This document shows, piece after piece, positions 22,367 to 35,993 of a stretch of DNA of 64,000 nucleotides. Position numbers and translations under genes: made by a program. The stretch spans positions 1,499,001 to 1,563,000 of the forward strand of contig VICG01000008.1 of the NCBI GenBank assembly GCA_008692225.1, read 5' to 3'. The notes beneath the pieces are model-generated. The model ran no database searches and was not told the origin of the DNA. It saw only the letters and a program-made list of their open reading frames with translations. Source of the DNA: Monilinia fructicola (Eukaryota > Ascomycota > Leotiomycetes > Helotiales > Sclerotiniaceae). Numbering within the stretch: the first letter of the stretch is position 1; every line of letters starts with the position of its first letter.

Positions 22367-23705
22367 ATAAGGTAGCACGGCTACAATACGACTACTTGTA
22401 CAGCATTTGTATGTTGGCATCTCAACGTGCAGTTATTGATGAACATTTTCCTTGGGCGTGATAGATAAATATAAAGACTTATCAGTGAAGAGGGGTACGG
22501 GGCATCCGAAGACTGGAATCTCCAGGGCTGGCCGTTATCATCCTATTTCGAAACCGATGTGGTCAAATTCGGCTTTAACATTTGAGGGCTTGTTCATTGC
22601 CTCTCCAATATCACCCCAACGATATTTCCCGAGTTCCAAGCTGTCAACTCAAGATCGTCATGTCTCCATTATGAGGGTTATGATACCTATGTATTGTTAC
22701 CATGATCGAAATCATGAGATGTTAGGTACAGCCATCGTAAAAGCGCAATCACGTTCGTCCAATGTCCTCGCCATTGAGATTGGCCTGATCATATAATATC
22801 TATCATTTCAAGAATTCCCACGGTCCAATCAATCAAGGTGAATGCATTCTGCTCGTCCAAGCAATATTAGCATTTACTTGGCCTCAGTCACCGCCCCGCG
22901 AGGAGATAGGGAGAATTCATTCTTTTGCCTTTTTAATGGCGGATAGAGCACGTTCGATCTTTTTGTTGTTGGTCGAGGCGGGGAGGTCAGTATTTTTCCT
23001 GATGGCATCCATCCATCACTTAGTTGATTGGTTGATTGTGATGAATGTGTGTAGATACGCGAGGGAGAAAAGGGGGAGCAGGAAAAACTTCATTGGTTTA
23101 TCGATTGCATTGAAACTTTAAAATTGAGATTAAATTACAAGCAACAGTAAACACATCTCAAAAAATTCAAATAGAAAAAAAATTGCAAATGGCAAATGAA
23201 CCAGATATTCAATTCTCTCATTTATTCATTCATCGATGCATGAACTTAGGTATACAGGCCAATGTTGACAATAAATACTATGCAGGAGTCGAAACAACCC
23301 GTCAGATTCTCGGCTCAAAATTGAAGAGGACAAGATTCGATTGTGCAGATTGACTGATCTTAATGCTCTCCCCCATCAGCGCAAACTGTAGCGATTTCAC
23401 CACCAACTACAAACTACCTAGTACCCACTACCCACACCCCCGAGCTTCTAAATATTGTATCATACGTTAGAAACAGTTCAATACCTCGTCATCGTCGGAA
23501 TTGAAGGAGGATATACAAGTTCAGAGGTACCCTGTATGCAAAAGACAAAATTCAGTGTTGTAGAACGGTACGAAACGCATCAAACCCGGATGCCTCGCCC
23601 CTCTCCCTCTTCCCTCTCCTCGTCTCCAGCTTCTTCTTTCTTCATGCTCTCTGCATGCCAAACATCAAAGTAAGAAATGGCCCAAACAACATCGCACATT
23701 GAATC
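22367..23705. other. intergenic, no gene seen
   Basis: A plus-strand frame at 22452-22796 has poor composition and no motif. Pyrimidine-rich and A-rich patches only. Confidence 0.45.
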
Positions 23706-24005
23706 TCACATGCACGACCTGCCACCCAATCTACTCGCACGAGCAGTAAATCCGTAGAAACCAAACAGGAGAGACAGGAGGACCATATCTTCGCCTCATG
23801 AGAGAGGCATGACTGGCAGCTGCACGGACAGACCCTCCATCTCCCATATAGACCTACCATGAGCCGATGACCAAGAAGCAACGATATTGGTGAACATGGA
23901 GAGCACAAAAATATGCCAAACCGTGTTCGATACCCCGGAGACGATATGAACAAGCGTAGAAAACTTGGCCCCGGAGTGCTCAGGAGCAGCACGCGCCAGC
24001 AGCAT
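23706..24005 (-). CDS. small putative membrane protein, two exons, 78 aa
   Basis: Exon 1 23858-24005 begins MLLARAAPEHSGAKF. A 63-nt intron (GTAGGT ... CATGAG) at 23795-23857 joins SSAHG to EDMVLLSLLFGFYGFTARA. Exon 2 23706-23794 ends GGRSCM. Two hydrophobic stretches (about residues 18-43 and 53-65) suggest a small two-span membrane protein. Phase is preserved and both exons read well, but I do not recognise a family. The acceptor is weak and the start could lie upstream. Confidence 0.4.
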
Positions 24006-24277
24006 CTTTATCTTGCTCGTTAGAGCCTTCCCCAACCTCACTTGACCACAAGTTTCTTGCAGCAATTATCTTTTGATATTCATGGTGGTCATATTGTGAA
24101 TTGGCGGTTTAAGCGTGGGGGAATGGTGAATTGGTTGCTGTGCTATTTAGGAAATTCGTCGCGTTCAAGAATAGAATAGGATTGGGTGTTTGGGCAGGGG
24201 TTTAGACAAGTGAATACCCAAAAGTGGGACGAGAAGATGCTTTTATTCTCGGGTATATACAATTTCCATTACTATTT

Positions 24278-26301
24278 CTAAGCATCCAACTTTAATCTTT
24301 CCAACAAAGTATCGATCTTTCCAAGTAATACCTGGTAGTTTATAGCATCAGCGGCAAACTCATCACCTACAATCTTGCCGTCGAGAGTTCTTATTTGGCC
24401 ATTCGTTGTTGGATCAATTACAGAAGATGGAGTTTGGTTTGCATCAGCACCTTCATTAGACTTCCCATCTTCCACGGGATTATTGTTGGTGATTTCTCCA
24501 TTTTCATCCATCATTTCTTCAATTCCAGAATCTTCAAATCGGAGTCGAAATCGTTCAGATAGGTAAAAGCGGATACTAGAGTTATGTTAGTATGTTCGAT
24601 TATCGACCATGAACTAGTCATTCAAATGTGGGCAGATAAGGGGTTAGGTGGCATACTCATCAAGCAACTCAATAGTATCAGTTTCCTGTCTCTTTTCAAT
24701 TCTATCCGCACTCTCTTTTATCAACTCCTCGAACTCTGGATCGTCAATATAATCTTCCAACCTATACGCCAAGTACCTAGCCGAAAACTCCTCTAATCTT
24801 TGGACTCTCGTCAACCATCCAGCCCTCATGACATCATAAGGATTGATCAACTCTACATCTGGTTCGTCACTCTCGACGTGTGTACGATCAGCAAGTGTGC
24901 TTGAACCATTCCCGAGAGTGCTAATAACTACCGCAGCTTTGGTTTTGAGTTTCTCAATAAACAACATATCAGCAGCAAGAAGAACATCTATTGCAAGATT
25001 AAGGGGAATATCGACGTTATCCGTATAGAGGTATTCAAGAATAAGCTCTAGTACAGCAGGGGAGCAATCGACATAGATGATTTGTAGATGTTCAGTAGCT
25101 TGGGCTTCTTGAAATGACGAGCTAAACATGGTCTGAAAGTATTCTGATCGTATAAGCATGGCTTTGTGTGCTGGGCAGAGTATTGATTTTTGCGGCGGGT
25201 TTGCTGATATGGCTTGGGAGGATGAACTTGATGGGCCTACGGGAATACCATTGGAAGGAGAGCTTGTGTTACGTGTTGGCGTTTCTTGTCCAGAGCTCAA
25301 ACCTTCCTCAGATGCTAAATCTTCGTCTGCTTGTAACAGAACGTCCGCAAATATGGCATTGTTCCTAGTCCATTTTACATCCTTGGCCTTCACAGTATCA
25401 ATGTGTATCTTGTGGTTCAAAACATTCCCTCGATACCAAGACTCCAACTGGTCCCTTCCTCTTGAAATTTCATCTTGATGTCGCTGCCGGGCTATCCTCC
25501 TATCACGTCCAAAGAGGACTTCCCATAATGATTCAATTTCGAGTTGCTTGCTTATTTTCTCAATTCCTATCAACACATCATCCACAGAGCTGTTGGATTT
25601 AAGACCAAGATCTGATGGTATTTCTCCCATGTATAAATATCTCAAAGTAATCTGGAAAGATTCTGGTGGTATCGAGGGTGCTAACTTCCATGACTTGGTC
25701 TCTGGAGATGCAAGAAGCTTCCTCCGAAAGTATGGTGATCGAGCAGAGAGTATCATCTTGTGTAAATTCCATGATTCTGAACCAGAATTGAGCGTTATGT
25801 CTGAAGTTTTAGGAATTTGCCTGGTGAGGAGAGAGGTAATATGAGAGGCGAAAGGTTGCAGTGGGTTTGTAGATTTAGAATAATCGTACTTCAATAGAAG
25901 ATTTCGAATTCGGTTGTTCAATGCATTATATAAACATCTCTCCCCTTGGAATGTATCTCGTTCACATAGAGCTCCGGCCTCGAGAAGTAGTTCAACAACA
26001 TTATAATGACCGCAAAGACTAGCCTTGATATTGTCAGCGGGGTAAAATGTATGAAGAGAGAGGCTTTAAGACCTACCAGGATCAAAGGCGTATAATCAAA
26101 CGGATCTCTAGCATTAATATTGATTCCAGGGGTAGTAATAGCCTTTTGGAATCTCTGTACATCTCCAATTCGACATGCGATGCAAAGTTCTTGAAATTCG
26201 GGACTGGTATCAAGAGGACTCTCGTCTCTCAAAAGTCCTTCCTTAATCAATTCATGCTCATCCTTTAATTGGATCTCGAGGTCAACCTTTTGCGTTACCA
26301 T
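24278..26301 (-). CDS. ankyrin plus double BTB/POZ protein (ABTB1-like)
   Basis: Exons 26077-26301, 24657-26023 and 24278-24575 sum to 1890 nt (629 aa); introns 26024-26076 and 24576-24656 have good donors and acceptors. Start MVTQKVDLEIQLKDE. Ankyrin repeats occupy about residues 30-110 (ACRIGDVQRF ... DYTPLIL, then GHYNVVELLLEAGAL). A first BTB domain follows at about 147-235 (WNLHKMILSARSPYF) and a second at about 300-435 (CPAHKAMLIRSEYFQTMF, LILEYLYTDNVD). The C-terminal exon is acidic and ends LLERLKLDA. BTB proteins usually act as Cullin-3 substrate adaptors in the ubiquitin pathway, and this order of domains is that of animal ABTB1 and its fungal relatives. An upstream in-frame ATG at 26358 is an alternative start. 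Confidence 0.88.
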
Positions 26302-26734
26302 TATGACAGATGTATGCAAAGGGGTTAATATATGGTGGGAATATGGTATGTAGGGCAATTAGGAAGAACAATCAGTGGGGAATGAAGAATGAAGAATGAA
26401 GAATATGGATGGATAACAGATGACGATATACATACAGTGCGAGTGGCAAGATATGAAAGCTTCAAGGTTACTTACTATATTAGGTATATTATTGTATCAT
26501 AGCATATAGATCATAATATAAAGAGAGTTAAGCCTCAGATTATGGTTTTTATCCAAATTACTATAGCAAAGTCGCAAGTTTAGGTTCAAATTTGCAATTT
26601 ATATAGTCGGTAGATCAGATTAATACCTACTACACATACCCGTGGACATCTAATCAATCTATTGATAACGGAGTCACGTGACAATCAGGATAACGCTCGG
26701 AGTTAAATATTCGGAGTTTAGAATCTATCCATCG
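26302..26734. other. intergenic, upstream of the BTB gene and flank of the LTR element
   Basis: Tandem GAAGAAT-like units at about 26376-26404. A perfect 10-base palindrome GTCACGTGAC at 26673-26682, containing a CACGTG E-box, lies about 370 bases upstream of the BTB start. Confidence 0.5.
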
Positions 26735-26739
26735 GAAGT

Positions 26740-26904
26740 TGTGAGAGATTGATTGTATTAAATTAAGATGAGGATTTGTAAAAGTAAGCGAAGCCCTTTT
26801 TATAAACCTTGTTTACTTAAACTAAACTAAGCTAATCTAAGATAAGCTAAATAAATTAAATTAGTATAATTATATAATCATAAGATTAATAATATATTGT
26901 AACA
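26740..26904. repeat. 5' (left) LTR
   Basis: 165 bp, from TGTGAGAG to TTGTAACA, aligning with 33375-33540. It has lost more G and C at its inner end than the right copy (for example ATTAAATTAG here against ATTAGGCTAG). Confidence 0.92.
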
Positions 26905-29900
26905 AATATTACTAATAGAAAATACTTTGTTTTAAAGTATAAAAATGAAAAAAGAATAAAGAAAATATATTATATAATTTTTTATTATCTTTTATTATTT
27001 TATTTCTTAAAAACTTTAATAACTTTTATTAAAATATATTTTGCTATTTACTATTTATTTCATTTTATAGTTCTTTTTTGATATTATATTAAATACTTTA
27101 TTATAACTTTTTTATTCTTTTTATATTATTTTCATTTGTACAAAATTTAATTAGCAATCAACTTTAGATTCTATAAAATTTTTTATACAAAAAATTACTA
27201 ATAAAAATCCTTAGTAAGGTTTAATAAAGATTTAAGGTGTATAATATTAATAATTAAATACACTTTTATTAATTTAGATAATTTAATTTAATATATTAAA
27301 TAATTTATTTTTTTTAATATTTTAAAAATTTTTATAAATTATTGTTTAATTTTAATATTTTATTTTATAAAACTAAATATATTATAATTATAATAAAATT
27401 ACAATAAAACTTAATTGTTAATTTTAAAGAATATTAATTTATAGTATTTATTATATTAATGTTTTATATATATTATTATAAACTTTATTATATTAATAAT
27501 TTTAATTAAAATAAGCTTATATTTTCTATTAATTAATAGTTTAATAAAATAAATTTAAATTAAAAGTTTTATAAGTTTAAATTTAGTTTATAAAAGGGCT
27601 ATCTTCAAAAGTTTTATAATAATTTTAATTATAATATTAAAAAGCTTTTTGATTTGTAAACTATATATTATTATAATAGTAGATATATTAATTCTATATA
27701 AAGTAAAGTTTGATAATTTAATAATTAAATAAAACAAAATTTTGGGTTAACAAAAAATATTTTTTATAATAATTAAATAGTAATGTAAAGTAATCTTAAT
27801 TATTTAATTAATATATTTATTAGTATTATCGGTTTAAGAGTACTAAATAATAATAAAGAATAGTTTAATATCTAATAAATTTATAATATTTTTTTATATT
27901 TTAAAAATAAACTTTTTATCTTAATCTAATATTATTATTTAAGGAATTCCTTATAAGATTTATAATAAATATATAATTAAAGTATTTCTTTATTAAGTTA
28001 TTATTTAAGTTAATTTACTTAAAATTAGTATAATAATTTTTAAAAATTTATTAATAATTGATAAATTGCAATTAAACAAATCTAAAATAAATCAAAATAA
28101 AGCAAATATAAAATTAATAAAGATTATATAAAAAATGTATAAAGAAATTAAAATTAATTATAAGCTATTATAAGATTAATAATATAGAATTAATAATATT
28201 CTATATTAATAATAATAATATAAATAAACTTGGATTTTTTTTAAAATGCTAAAAATATAAAAATTAGCCAAAACTCTTTTATAGATTTTATTATAATCAA
28301 AATATTCAAACTAATTATATATATAACTAAAAACCTTAGTCTTTAACAACTTAAATACTATTGTATAAGCTTATAGATGAATTTGATTAATCTTTATATA
28401 AAGTATTCTATTTTTGAATTTAAAGAGTAATTCTATAGTATTAATTTCTAATTTAGAATTTTTTTTAATTTATTTAATAAAATTAAAAGTTTTAGTATTT
28501 GTATTATAAATCTATTTTAACATTTATAATTAGGTTTTATTAATTTACAAGATAATTATAGAATACTTTTAAGATTTTATTAAATTAATATTATAGGTTA
28601 GTTTAATTGTAGAATCTTATTGTTTATTAATTGTAATACTAATAATATAAAGTTTTAATAAAGTATTTAATATAATATTCAATCATTTTGATTTATATTA
28701 TACTTTAAATTGAAATCTAAATAAATATTTAGAACTTTGAAGATATTGTAGATTTAATTTAACTAATGATAAGATATCTATTAAGGTTTAGGTTATTATT
28801 TAAATAATAATAAAATAATTAATATAGATAATAATTAGCAATTTTAAGAATTTAATAAGATATCGAATTTTACTAATAATTCAGTACAAACCTGCAATCT
28901 TTAATTTAATAAACCAATAATTAGATTTAATAATTATAATTAATTTGAATAAAAACATAATAGGTATTATCAATTTTTGAATTAAAAATTTAATATTAAA
29001 ATGATAAATTATATCTTTAATATCATTTTTTAAAGTATTAATATTAATGTATAATTTTTTTTCCGGATTTATATAATGTAGAATAATAGATTTTTTAAAA
29101 GTACATTATAATATATTAAATAAATCTTTTTCCTTTTTTGTAATATCTTTAAATCTTGTTAAAATTGTTTTTCTCTAACGTTTTGCTTTAATAATTTTAT
29201 TTTTATTATATTCTTGAAATATTTGGTTCAGCTTAACTTTTTGTTTTTGTAGTATAATAAAAAGTTTTGTATAATAAAAAATGTATTATTATAAATATTC
29301 AATAAAATTTAAATAATACTTTAATTATTTTAAGATTTATAGAAAAATTAAAGTTTTAATAATTACTAGTTTATTTATAACAAAAATTAAACTAAAAATG
29401 TTAACTTTCTGATTAAGAAATATAATTAAAGAGTAAGTAAAAAAGTATTTTTTTGAATTTAAAATAATATAATACTATTTTAATTAATAAAACATTTATT
29501 AAAAATAATCAAAATACTTTTTAAAACTATAATTAAAGATAATAATATTATTAATATAAGCTTTTGCAAACTTTTGTTCTATATAAAAAATAAAGTTAAT
29601 TTGATATTAAATATATATTAAAGAATTCCGAAATTCTATTATAATATATATAAATGTTTTCTAACTATAATATAATAACATAATAAAAAACTTTTAATGC
29701 TTTTTCTTAATATACTATTAATAGAAAAAACTAATATAATTAACTATAGAAATAAACGAGTAACTAATAACTATTATAATAATATTTGTTTGAATAAGAA
29801 TTAAATATACATTAAAGATAATAATCTAATTTAAATAGCTTTAATATCTATAATAATACAACCTTTTTTATTAGTGATTCTTTTTTATAATTATATTTTT

Positions 29901-32900
29901 TTTGCTAATATTTTTTTTCATAAATATTTTTAAAAACAAAAAATAGAAAAAACTAAAAAAAACCAACATTATAATCCATTTAAATTAACCTTACTTATAT
30001 AATTAATTAAACATTTTATTAATAAGTTTTTAATTTCATTTTATTAGTTAAATAAATCTTAGCTTTTTTTAGCTTAAATTTTTTTTATTAATCCTTATAA
30101 AGATTAATATACATTTTTTTACTTTTTAAAGGCTTTAACGAATTCCTTTACGATCTTTTCTTACATTACGGAAATTAATTGTAATTATTTTTTGAAGTTT
30201 TTATTATTAATACAAATCCCTAAAAATAATTATATTATTTAAAAGTATTATTTTTTATCTTTGAAGATCTCTAAATTGCTTTTAGAAATCTTATTAGTTT
30301 ATAAAGCTATAATTATAATAATCATTAATAATCCTTTAATTAAAAGATATTTAATAAAGCTTTATATAATAACTTAATATTTGAAGTGAGAATAATATAT
30401 ACAAAAATTATTTATAATTATTATTATTTGAACATTAAAATCAATTATATTCCCAAATTTAATATACTTGTAAATAATAATTTTTTTATCACTAGAAATT
30501 CTTAATTATAACCAATTTATATATATTAAATACTAAAGATGTAAAAAAACTAAAGTTATTTTAATATATAGATTTATAAATTATATTATACTTTTAATAA
30601 AATAAATTTATTGTTTTTTCTATTTAAAATAATAATAAAAATATGAAAAAATAAAATAGAAATTATTAGTTTTTCCTTAACAAAAATAGGGATCTTTATA
30701 TTTAGCAAATTTTATTAATATAAAAATATTAATCTATAAACCTATATATTGAAATAACATTATTAATTAATTATTCAAATCGAATAATTTAATCTTTTAT
30801 AATAATAATATTAAAACTCAATAAGATTTATATATTCAATTCATTGAATAATATAAATCTTATAATGGAAAATATACAAAAAAATTATTAATAATAAGCA
30901 AAAAAAAGTTTAAATTTATAAAATTATTAATATTATAAAATTAAAACCTTAAATTATAAACTTTTAAAGGTTTTTTTATAATATAAATTTTAGTAATAAG
31001 ATATATTTCAAATAGGAATTTTCTATTAATCAAATTTATACTATATTTAATATTAAAGTAAATAAAATAAATGTTATTTTAAAAACTATTTAATATTAAT
31101 ATAATCTTAATATACTTTTAATTTTTAAAAACATAATTTAGTAGTGAATTTGCTTTTTAAAATAATAAATTAAATAACTTATAATAAAAATATAATGTAA
31201 AAAACTATTCTAATAGATTTTATTAGAATAATTTAATTAGGATTATTGGTAATATAGAAAATTAAAGGTTTGATGATTTATAACTAATTAATAATCTTTA
31301 AATCTAAAATATTATATAATAGATTTAAACTTTAAATATTTATTACAAAAGTATAAATATAATTTATTATTAAATAAAAAAAATTCTTTATATATAAAGT
31401 ATTTATAATAATCTTTATTTATATAAATATTAAAAATAATAAAAAGTAAAATAGAATTATACTTTAAAAATATAGATTAAAAAAGTACCTTTTAACTTTT
31501 GATTTTCCTCGCAAAATTTTGAAGTACTAATATTTAAACAATAAACAATTTTAGACCTTGTATTTTTAGCAACTTTTGATATTAATAGCTTATATAGCTT
31601 TAATATTAATATAATAAACCAAATAAACATTTTGAATATTCGAATTTCTATTATTATCTTTAAATTCTTTAACTTGATTTATTTTCATTATTTTTTAAGC
31701 TTTAATAATAAATTTAATCATATAAATTATTCTTATTATATTCTATAATAATAACTTTATTATTAGTTTTTTTAATTACTTTATTAATCTTAAAGATTAT
31801 TTAAATTCTAGATTTTTGGTTATAATAAAAATTCTTTTTTTAGTATAGTTTTTTCTTTAATAATATAGTATTTTTTTCAATAATATCATTTTTTTCTGAT
31901 TTATTCTTTAATATTAATATCGATTTTTTATTATTATAAAATTCTTTATTAAATAATAATAAAAAAGAAGAGAAGGAAAAAAGGTTTTATAATTGTTTTA
32001 ATAATATAAAATATAAAAAAACCGCTTATTATTATACTAATTATATAATATATTATTTAAATGTTAAATATTAAACTAATTATCTTTTTTTCTATTTGAT
32101 TTATTTTATAAAGATTAACAAACTTGTTTTGAGAATAAAAGCAAAAAATATAGAATTTGTAGTTTAATAAATAAATAATAATAAACAATAAATATTTAAA
32201 TATACTCAGATTTAATTATATTAATGCGTTATATTCAAAAACCATTAATTTTTAGATAAATTCTTTAAAATCTTTATATTTTTATATATTGCTAATAATA
32301 TACTTTAATTTTTTAAGCTTTTTTAATGTAATTTTAAGTAATATCCTAAAGCAAATCTTTAGTTTAGTACATCAATTTTTAATATTAATTTTAAGTTCTT
32401 ATATGTATAATATTTAAGATCTTTATTTGTATATTATAGTTTAGCTTTATCTTTGAAGATACTAATTAAATTAAAAAAGCAATAATATATAACATAAATA
32501 ATCTATTGGTAACACTTAGTAGAACTTTTGCTTTAATCCAAATAATAAAAAAGAAAATATTATAGTAAACAATTTTATTATTAACAATTTCTATAAATAA
32601 CTTTAATTTATTATTAGAATTAAAATAGTTTAAATTTTATGAATAAAACTAAGTAAATCCATTAACTATAATTTACAAAAATAATTTTTAGATAATAATA
32701 AAAAATTATTAGAATTAATTTGTTGTAAAAGTAATGATATTAAATATACTTATATTCTTTAATATCTTAATATAAATATAAATAAAAGTATAGAATAATA
32801 AAAAAAATTAATTTAATATTTAAAAAAATCAAGGTTTATATAATAATTATAAATTATTTAAAGAATTTATAAATTCTTAGTATAAATTCTGTAAACCTAA

Positions 32901-33374
32901 TATAATTATTTTATTAGTTAATAAAGATTTGTAATATAAGAAGTAATATTAATTAATATAGTAAATATATTTTTAAATATTGAAAGAAGATATAAGATAA
33001 TTTGTTTATTCTATTATAATTTTCGAGAAATTTAAGTGAATAACTTTAATTTAATTTGCTAATAATTTGTTTTTAGTTTTGGATTTTTAAGTAAGAAAAA
33101 AGTTAATAAATTATACTTTTTTAAAAATTTGAAAATTAAATTTAATTATAAGAATAATACTTTAAATATAATAATACCACTCATTTATAATTATAAACAT
33201 AATAAGATTATATAATAAAATATAATATAAACAAAAGCTAATAAAAAAGACTTAAAAAAAACAATTAATATATAAAACAAAAGTTAAAAAAAAATCTAAT
33301 TGAATAAATTGTATTTATCTTTAATATTAATATATAGCTAATAATAATAAACAATAAAAAAGCTTATTATTATT

Positions 33375-33540
33375 TATAAGAGATTGATTGTATTAAATTA
33401 AGATAAGGATTTGTAAAAGTAAACAAAGCTTTTTTTATAGGCCTTGTTTATTTAAGCTAAGCTAAGCTTAATTTAAGATAAGCTAAATAAATTAGGCTAG
33501 TATGGTTATATGACCATAAGATTGATAATACACTATAACA
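33375..33540. repeat. 3' (right) LTR
   Basis: 166 bp; keeps GGCTAGTATGG and TGACCATAAG where the left copy has A or T. Followed directly by the target duplication GAAGT. Confidence 0.92.
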
Positions 33541-33545
33541 GAAGT

Positions 33546-33864
33546 CATCTCATTTTCACCGCCCGGCATTATTCCTCCCATATACCCAAAGTAGCTTAGT
33601 CTATCATACTGCTTTGTCATTGGTCACAAGCTTTGGCTTCATCGTTACCACAGCAACTAGGAAAACTAATTGTAAACATTATCTTGCATCTATCATCTTC
33701 CCCCCAAAGAAAACCATCAACTAATTCATCATTTTCTTCACAACCAGAATTGGATTAATACGACAAAAACTTCGTCAACCAAAGACCTACTCATGTCAAT
33801 TGTTTTCTTTTATTAGATCAATGCAAAGATCTCCCTTTTCTCTGAAGATAATATCAACGGAATC
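33546..33864 (+). promoter_or_regulatory. promoter and leader region of the NIMA kinase
   Basis: Normal base composition resumes at once after the LTR. Pyrimidine-rich stretches (TCATCTTCCCCCC near 33695, TTTTCTTTTATTAG near 33803) precede the ATG at 33865. The retrotransposon ends only 320 bases upstream of the start codon. Confidence 0.4.
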
Positions 33865-35993
33865 ATGTCAGAAGAAAGCAAGTATGAAGTTTTGGAGAAG
33901 ATAGGTAAGTCTTGTGAAGTACTGAAATGCTTTAATCATCAACGGTTTTTGTTATGCCAGATTCGATTGAGTGAGACAATTCTAATATATTCAATTTGTT
34001 TCTGTAGGACACGGTTCCTTTGGTATCATTCGAAAAGTACGAAGAAAGAATAATGGAGAGATACTTTGCCGTAAAGAGATCAACTACATGCGAATGTCAC
34101 AAAAAGAACGAGAGCAATTACAAGCTGAATTCGCCATTCTTTCTTCACTCAAACACCCAAACATCGTTGGATATTATCATCGAGAGCACTTAAAATCCAG
34201 TCAAGACCTTCATCTATACATGGAATATTGTGGAAATGGAGATCTTGGTAGAATCATCAAGGATTTACAAGCAAAGAATAAATATGCTGAAGAAGGCTTC
34301 ATTTGGAGTATATTTGCACAATTGGTCTCAGCATTGTATAGATGTCATTATGGAGTTGATCCACCGGAGGTTGGAAGTAATGTTATGGGTTTGGGAAATA
34401 CTGCCAAACCACAAAAGCCGGCGCCTGGTGTGATGATCCTACATAGGGACTTGAAACCTGAGAACAGTGAGTACTCATTCGTCGTCGATGTTTCTTGTAT
34501 TAACGGTTGTAGTCTTTCTTGGAGAAGGTAACTCGGTGAAACTTGGTGATTTTGGTCTTTCGAAGTTGATGGAATCTCACGACTTCGCTTCCACATACGT
34601 TGGAACCCCGTTCTACATGTCCCCAGAGATCTGTGCGGCCGAACGATATACACTGAAGTCGGATATTTGGTCTTTAGGATGTATTATGTATGAACTTTGC
34701 ACACGAGAGGTTCCCTTCAACGCCAAATCACACTTCCAGCTGGTGCAAAAGATCAAAGAAGGCAAAGTCACACCGATACCAAATATATACTCACCGGAAC
34801 TTGCCTCTGTTATCAAGGACTGCCTCAGAGTCAATCCCGATAGACGAGTCGACACTGTTACATTGATCAACCTTCCCGTTGTCAAATTGATGAGAAAAGA
34901 AAAAGAAGTTGTTGAGCTTAGCAGACTTTTAAGGACTAAAGAAGAAATGGCAGCTAAGCAATTCAAAGAGCTTGAAGAGAGAGCAGAGAAGCTTGAGGCC
35001 CAAAAAGCTGCTATGCGCGCAGAGATTGATTCATCATTGAGAAGAGAATGGGAAGTTAAAGCTCAACTGGAGATTAATCGTCTAGTACAGATGGAGGTGG
35101 AGAGCTTACAGAAACGTTTCGAAGAAGAGGTTCGCATTCGAGTTGAAGAAGAATTACAAAGATCGGCCAATAGCTCTCGGTCATCGAGTACAGAAAATGA
35201 TACCAGCTTAAGATCTCTTACCAGCAGAGAGTTGAATTCACGAAACTCCATGGACTTCCCGAGATCATCTGTTGGCAGCACAGGTGATGACTTTTCAACG
35301 ACTACTGATTTTACCGATCATACCATGTCTCCAGAGCCCAGCAAGCCATTTAAAAAGTCTACTCGAACACCATTTTCTCGAGCACAGACAATGTTTAATG
35401 GACATGGAACACCAATGGATATCGAAATGGCCGACCCATCACCAATTTCTATTGCCTCCTTGTCACTTTCTCCACGTCGAAATGGTACCACCAAAGCTCC
35501 TGGGACCAATCGAAACATCTTTGCTGCTGCAAACGCAAATGCTGAGATACGACTACAACCTCTACTTCTAGATTCTGATTCTGAAGATGAGGACGATCTT
35601 CCAGTGCCCTCACCCACAAGACCTAAGTCTAAGGTCAATCCATACGTCAAAGCTGCCGCGAGACCACAACTCCTCTCGCAGCGTACAGTACCAATGCAAA
35701 AATTAAATACTCAGCCAAATTCCCTGGCATCAAAAAACCCCAGTGGATTGGCTAGCAAGAAGGAAGCACAAAGTCCAGTTACCAAGAGATTGACGAAGAT
35801 TCCAAGCATGTCAAATTTATCGAGCAATGATACGGCAGGAAGTCCAACACGAAAGCCAAGCTTGACAAAGAGACTTGGATCGGAAGCAGATTTACACAAA
35901 CAGGCAATGAAGAACAACACAAAGGCAGGAGGTGTGCCAACGGTTGGACGAACACTTGTCGAGTTGGCCCAAGCTCGTGCAGGGGGAGACTAA
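33865..35993 (+). CDS. nimA: NIMA-family serine/threonine kinase (Nek; nimA/KIN3/fin1-type)
   Basis: Mitotic kinase of the NIMA family, which promotes entry into mitosis and acts at spindle pole and nuclear envelope. Exons 33865-33904, 34008-34466, 34513-35993 sum to 1980 nt (659 aa); phases agree. Start MSEESKYEVLEKIGHGSFG contains the Gly-loop. Further kinase marks: RKEINYMRM (the Lys), LHRDLKPENIFLGEG across the second intron, LGDFGLSKLM, then the activation end VGTPFYMSPEI. A low-complexity insert (VDPPEVGSNVMGLG) sits before the HRD motif, common in fungal NIMA. After the domain comes a coiled coil (about residues 305-400, LLRTKEEMAAKQFKELEE), then a long Ser/Pro-rich disordered tail with basic stretches. 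Assignment to the NIMA family is firm; exact orthology was not tested. Confidence 0.93.

Larger units (their letters stand above)
26740..33540. mobile_element. complete LTR retrotransposon, 6.8 kb, heavily RIPped
   Basis: Direct terminal repeats of 165 and 166 bp bound a 6.47-kb interior. The 5' LTR starts TGTGAGAG and ends GTAACA; the 3' LTR starts TATAAGAG and ends ATAACA. The five bases GAAGT occur on both sides (26735-26739 and 33541-33545), a target-site duplication that fixes the ends. The LTRs differ almost only by A/G and C/T. The interior is close to pure A+T, has no open frame beyond about 60 codons, and no gag or pol motif is readable, so orientation and superfamily (copia or gypsy) cannot be given. 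Confidence 0.92.

Noticed and set aside
26905..33374. Search for CRISPR arrays or gag/pol inside the AT block
   Set aside because: No spaced identical repeats and no readable protein motif; only degenerate A/T sequence.
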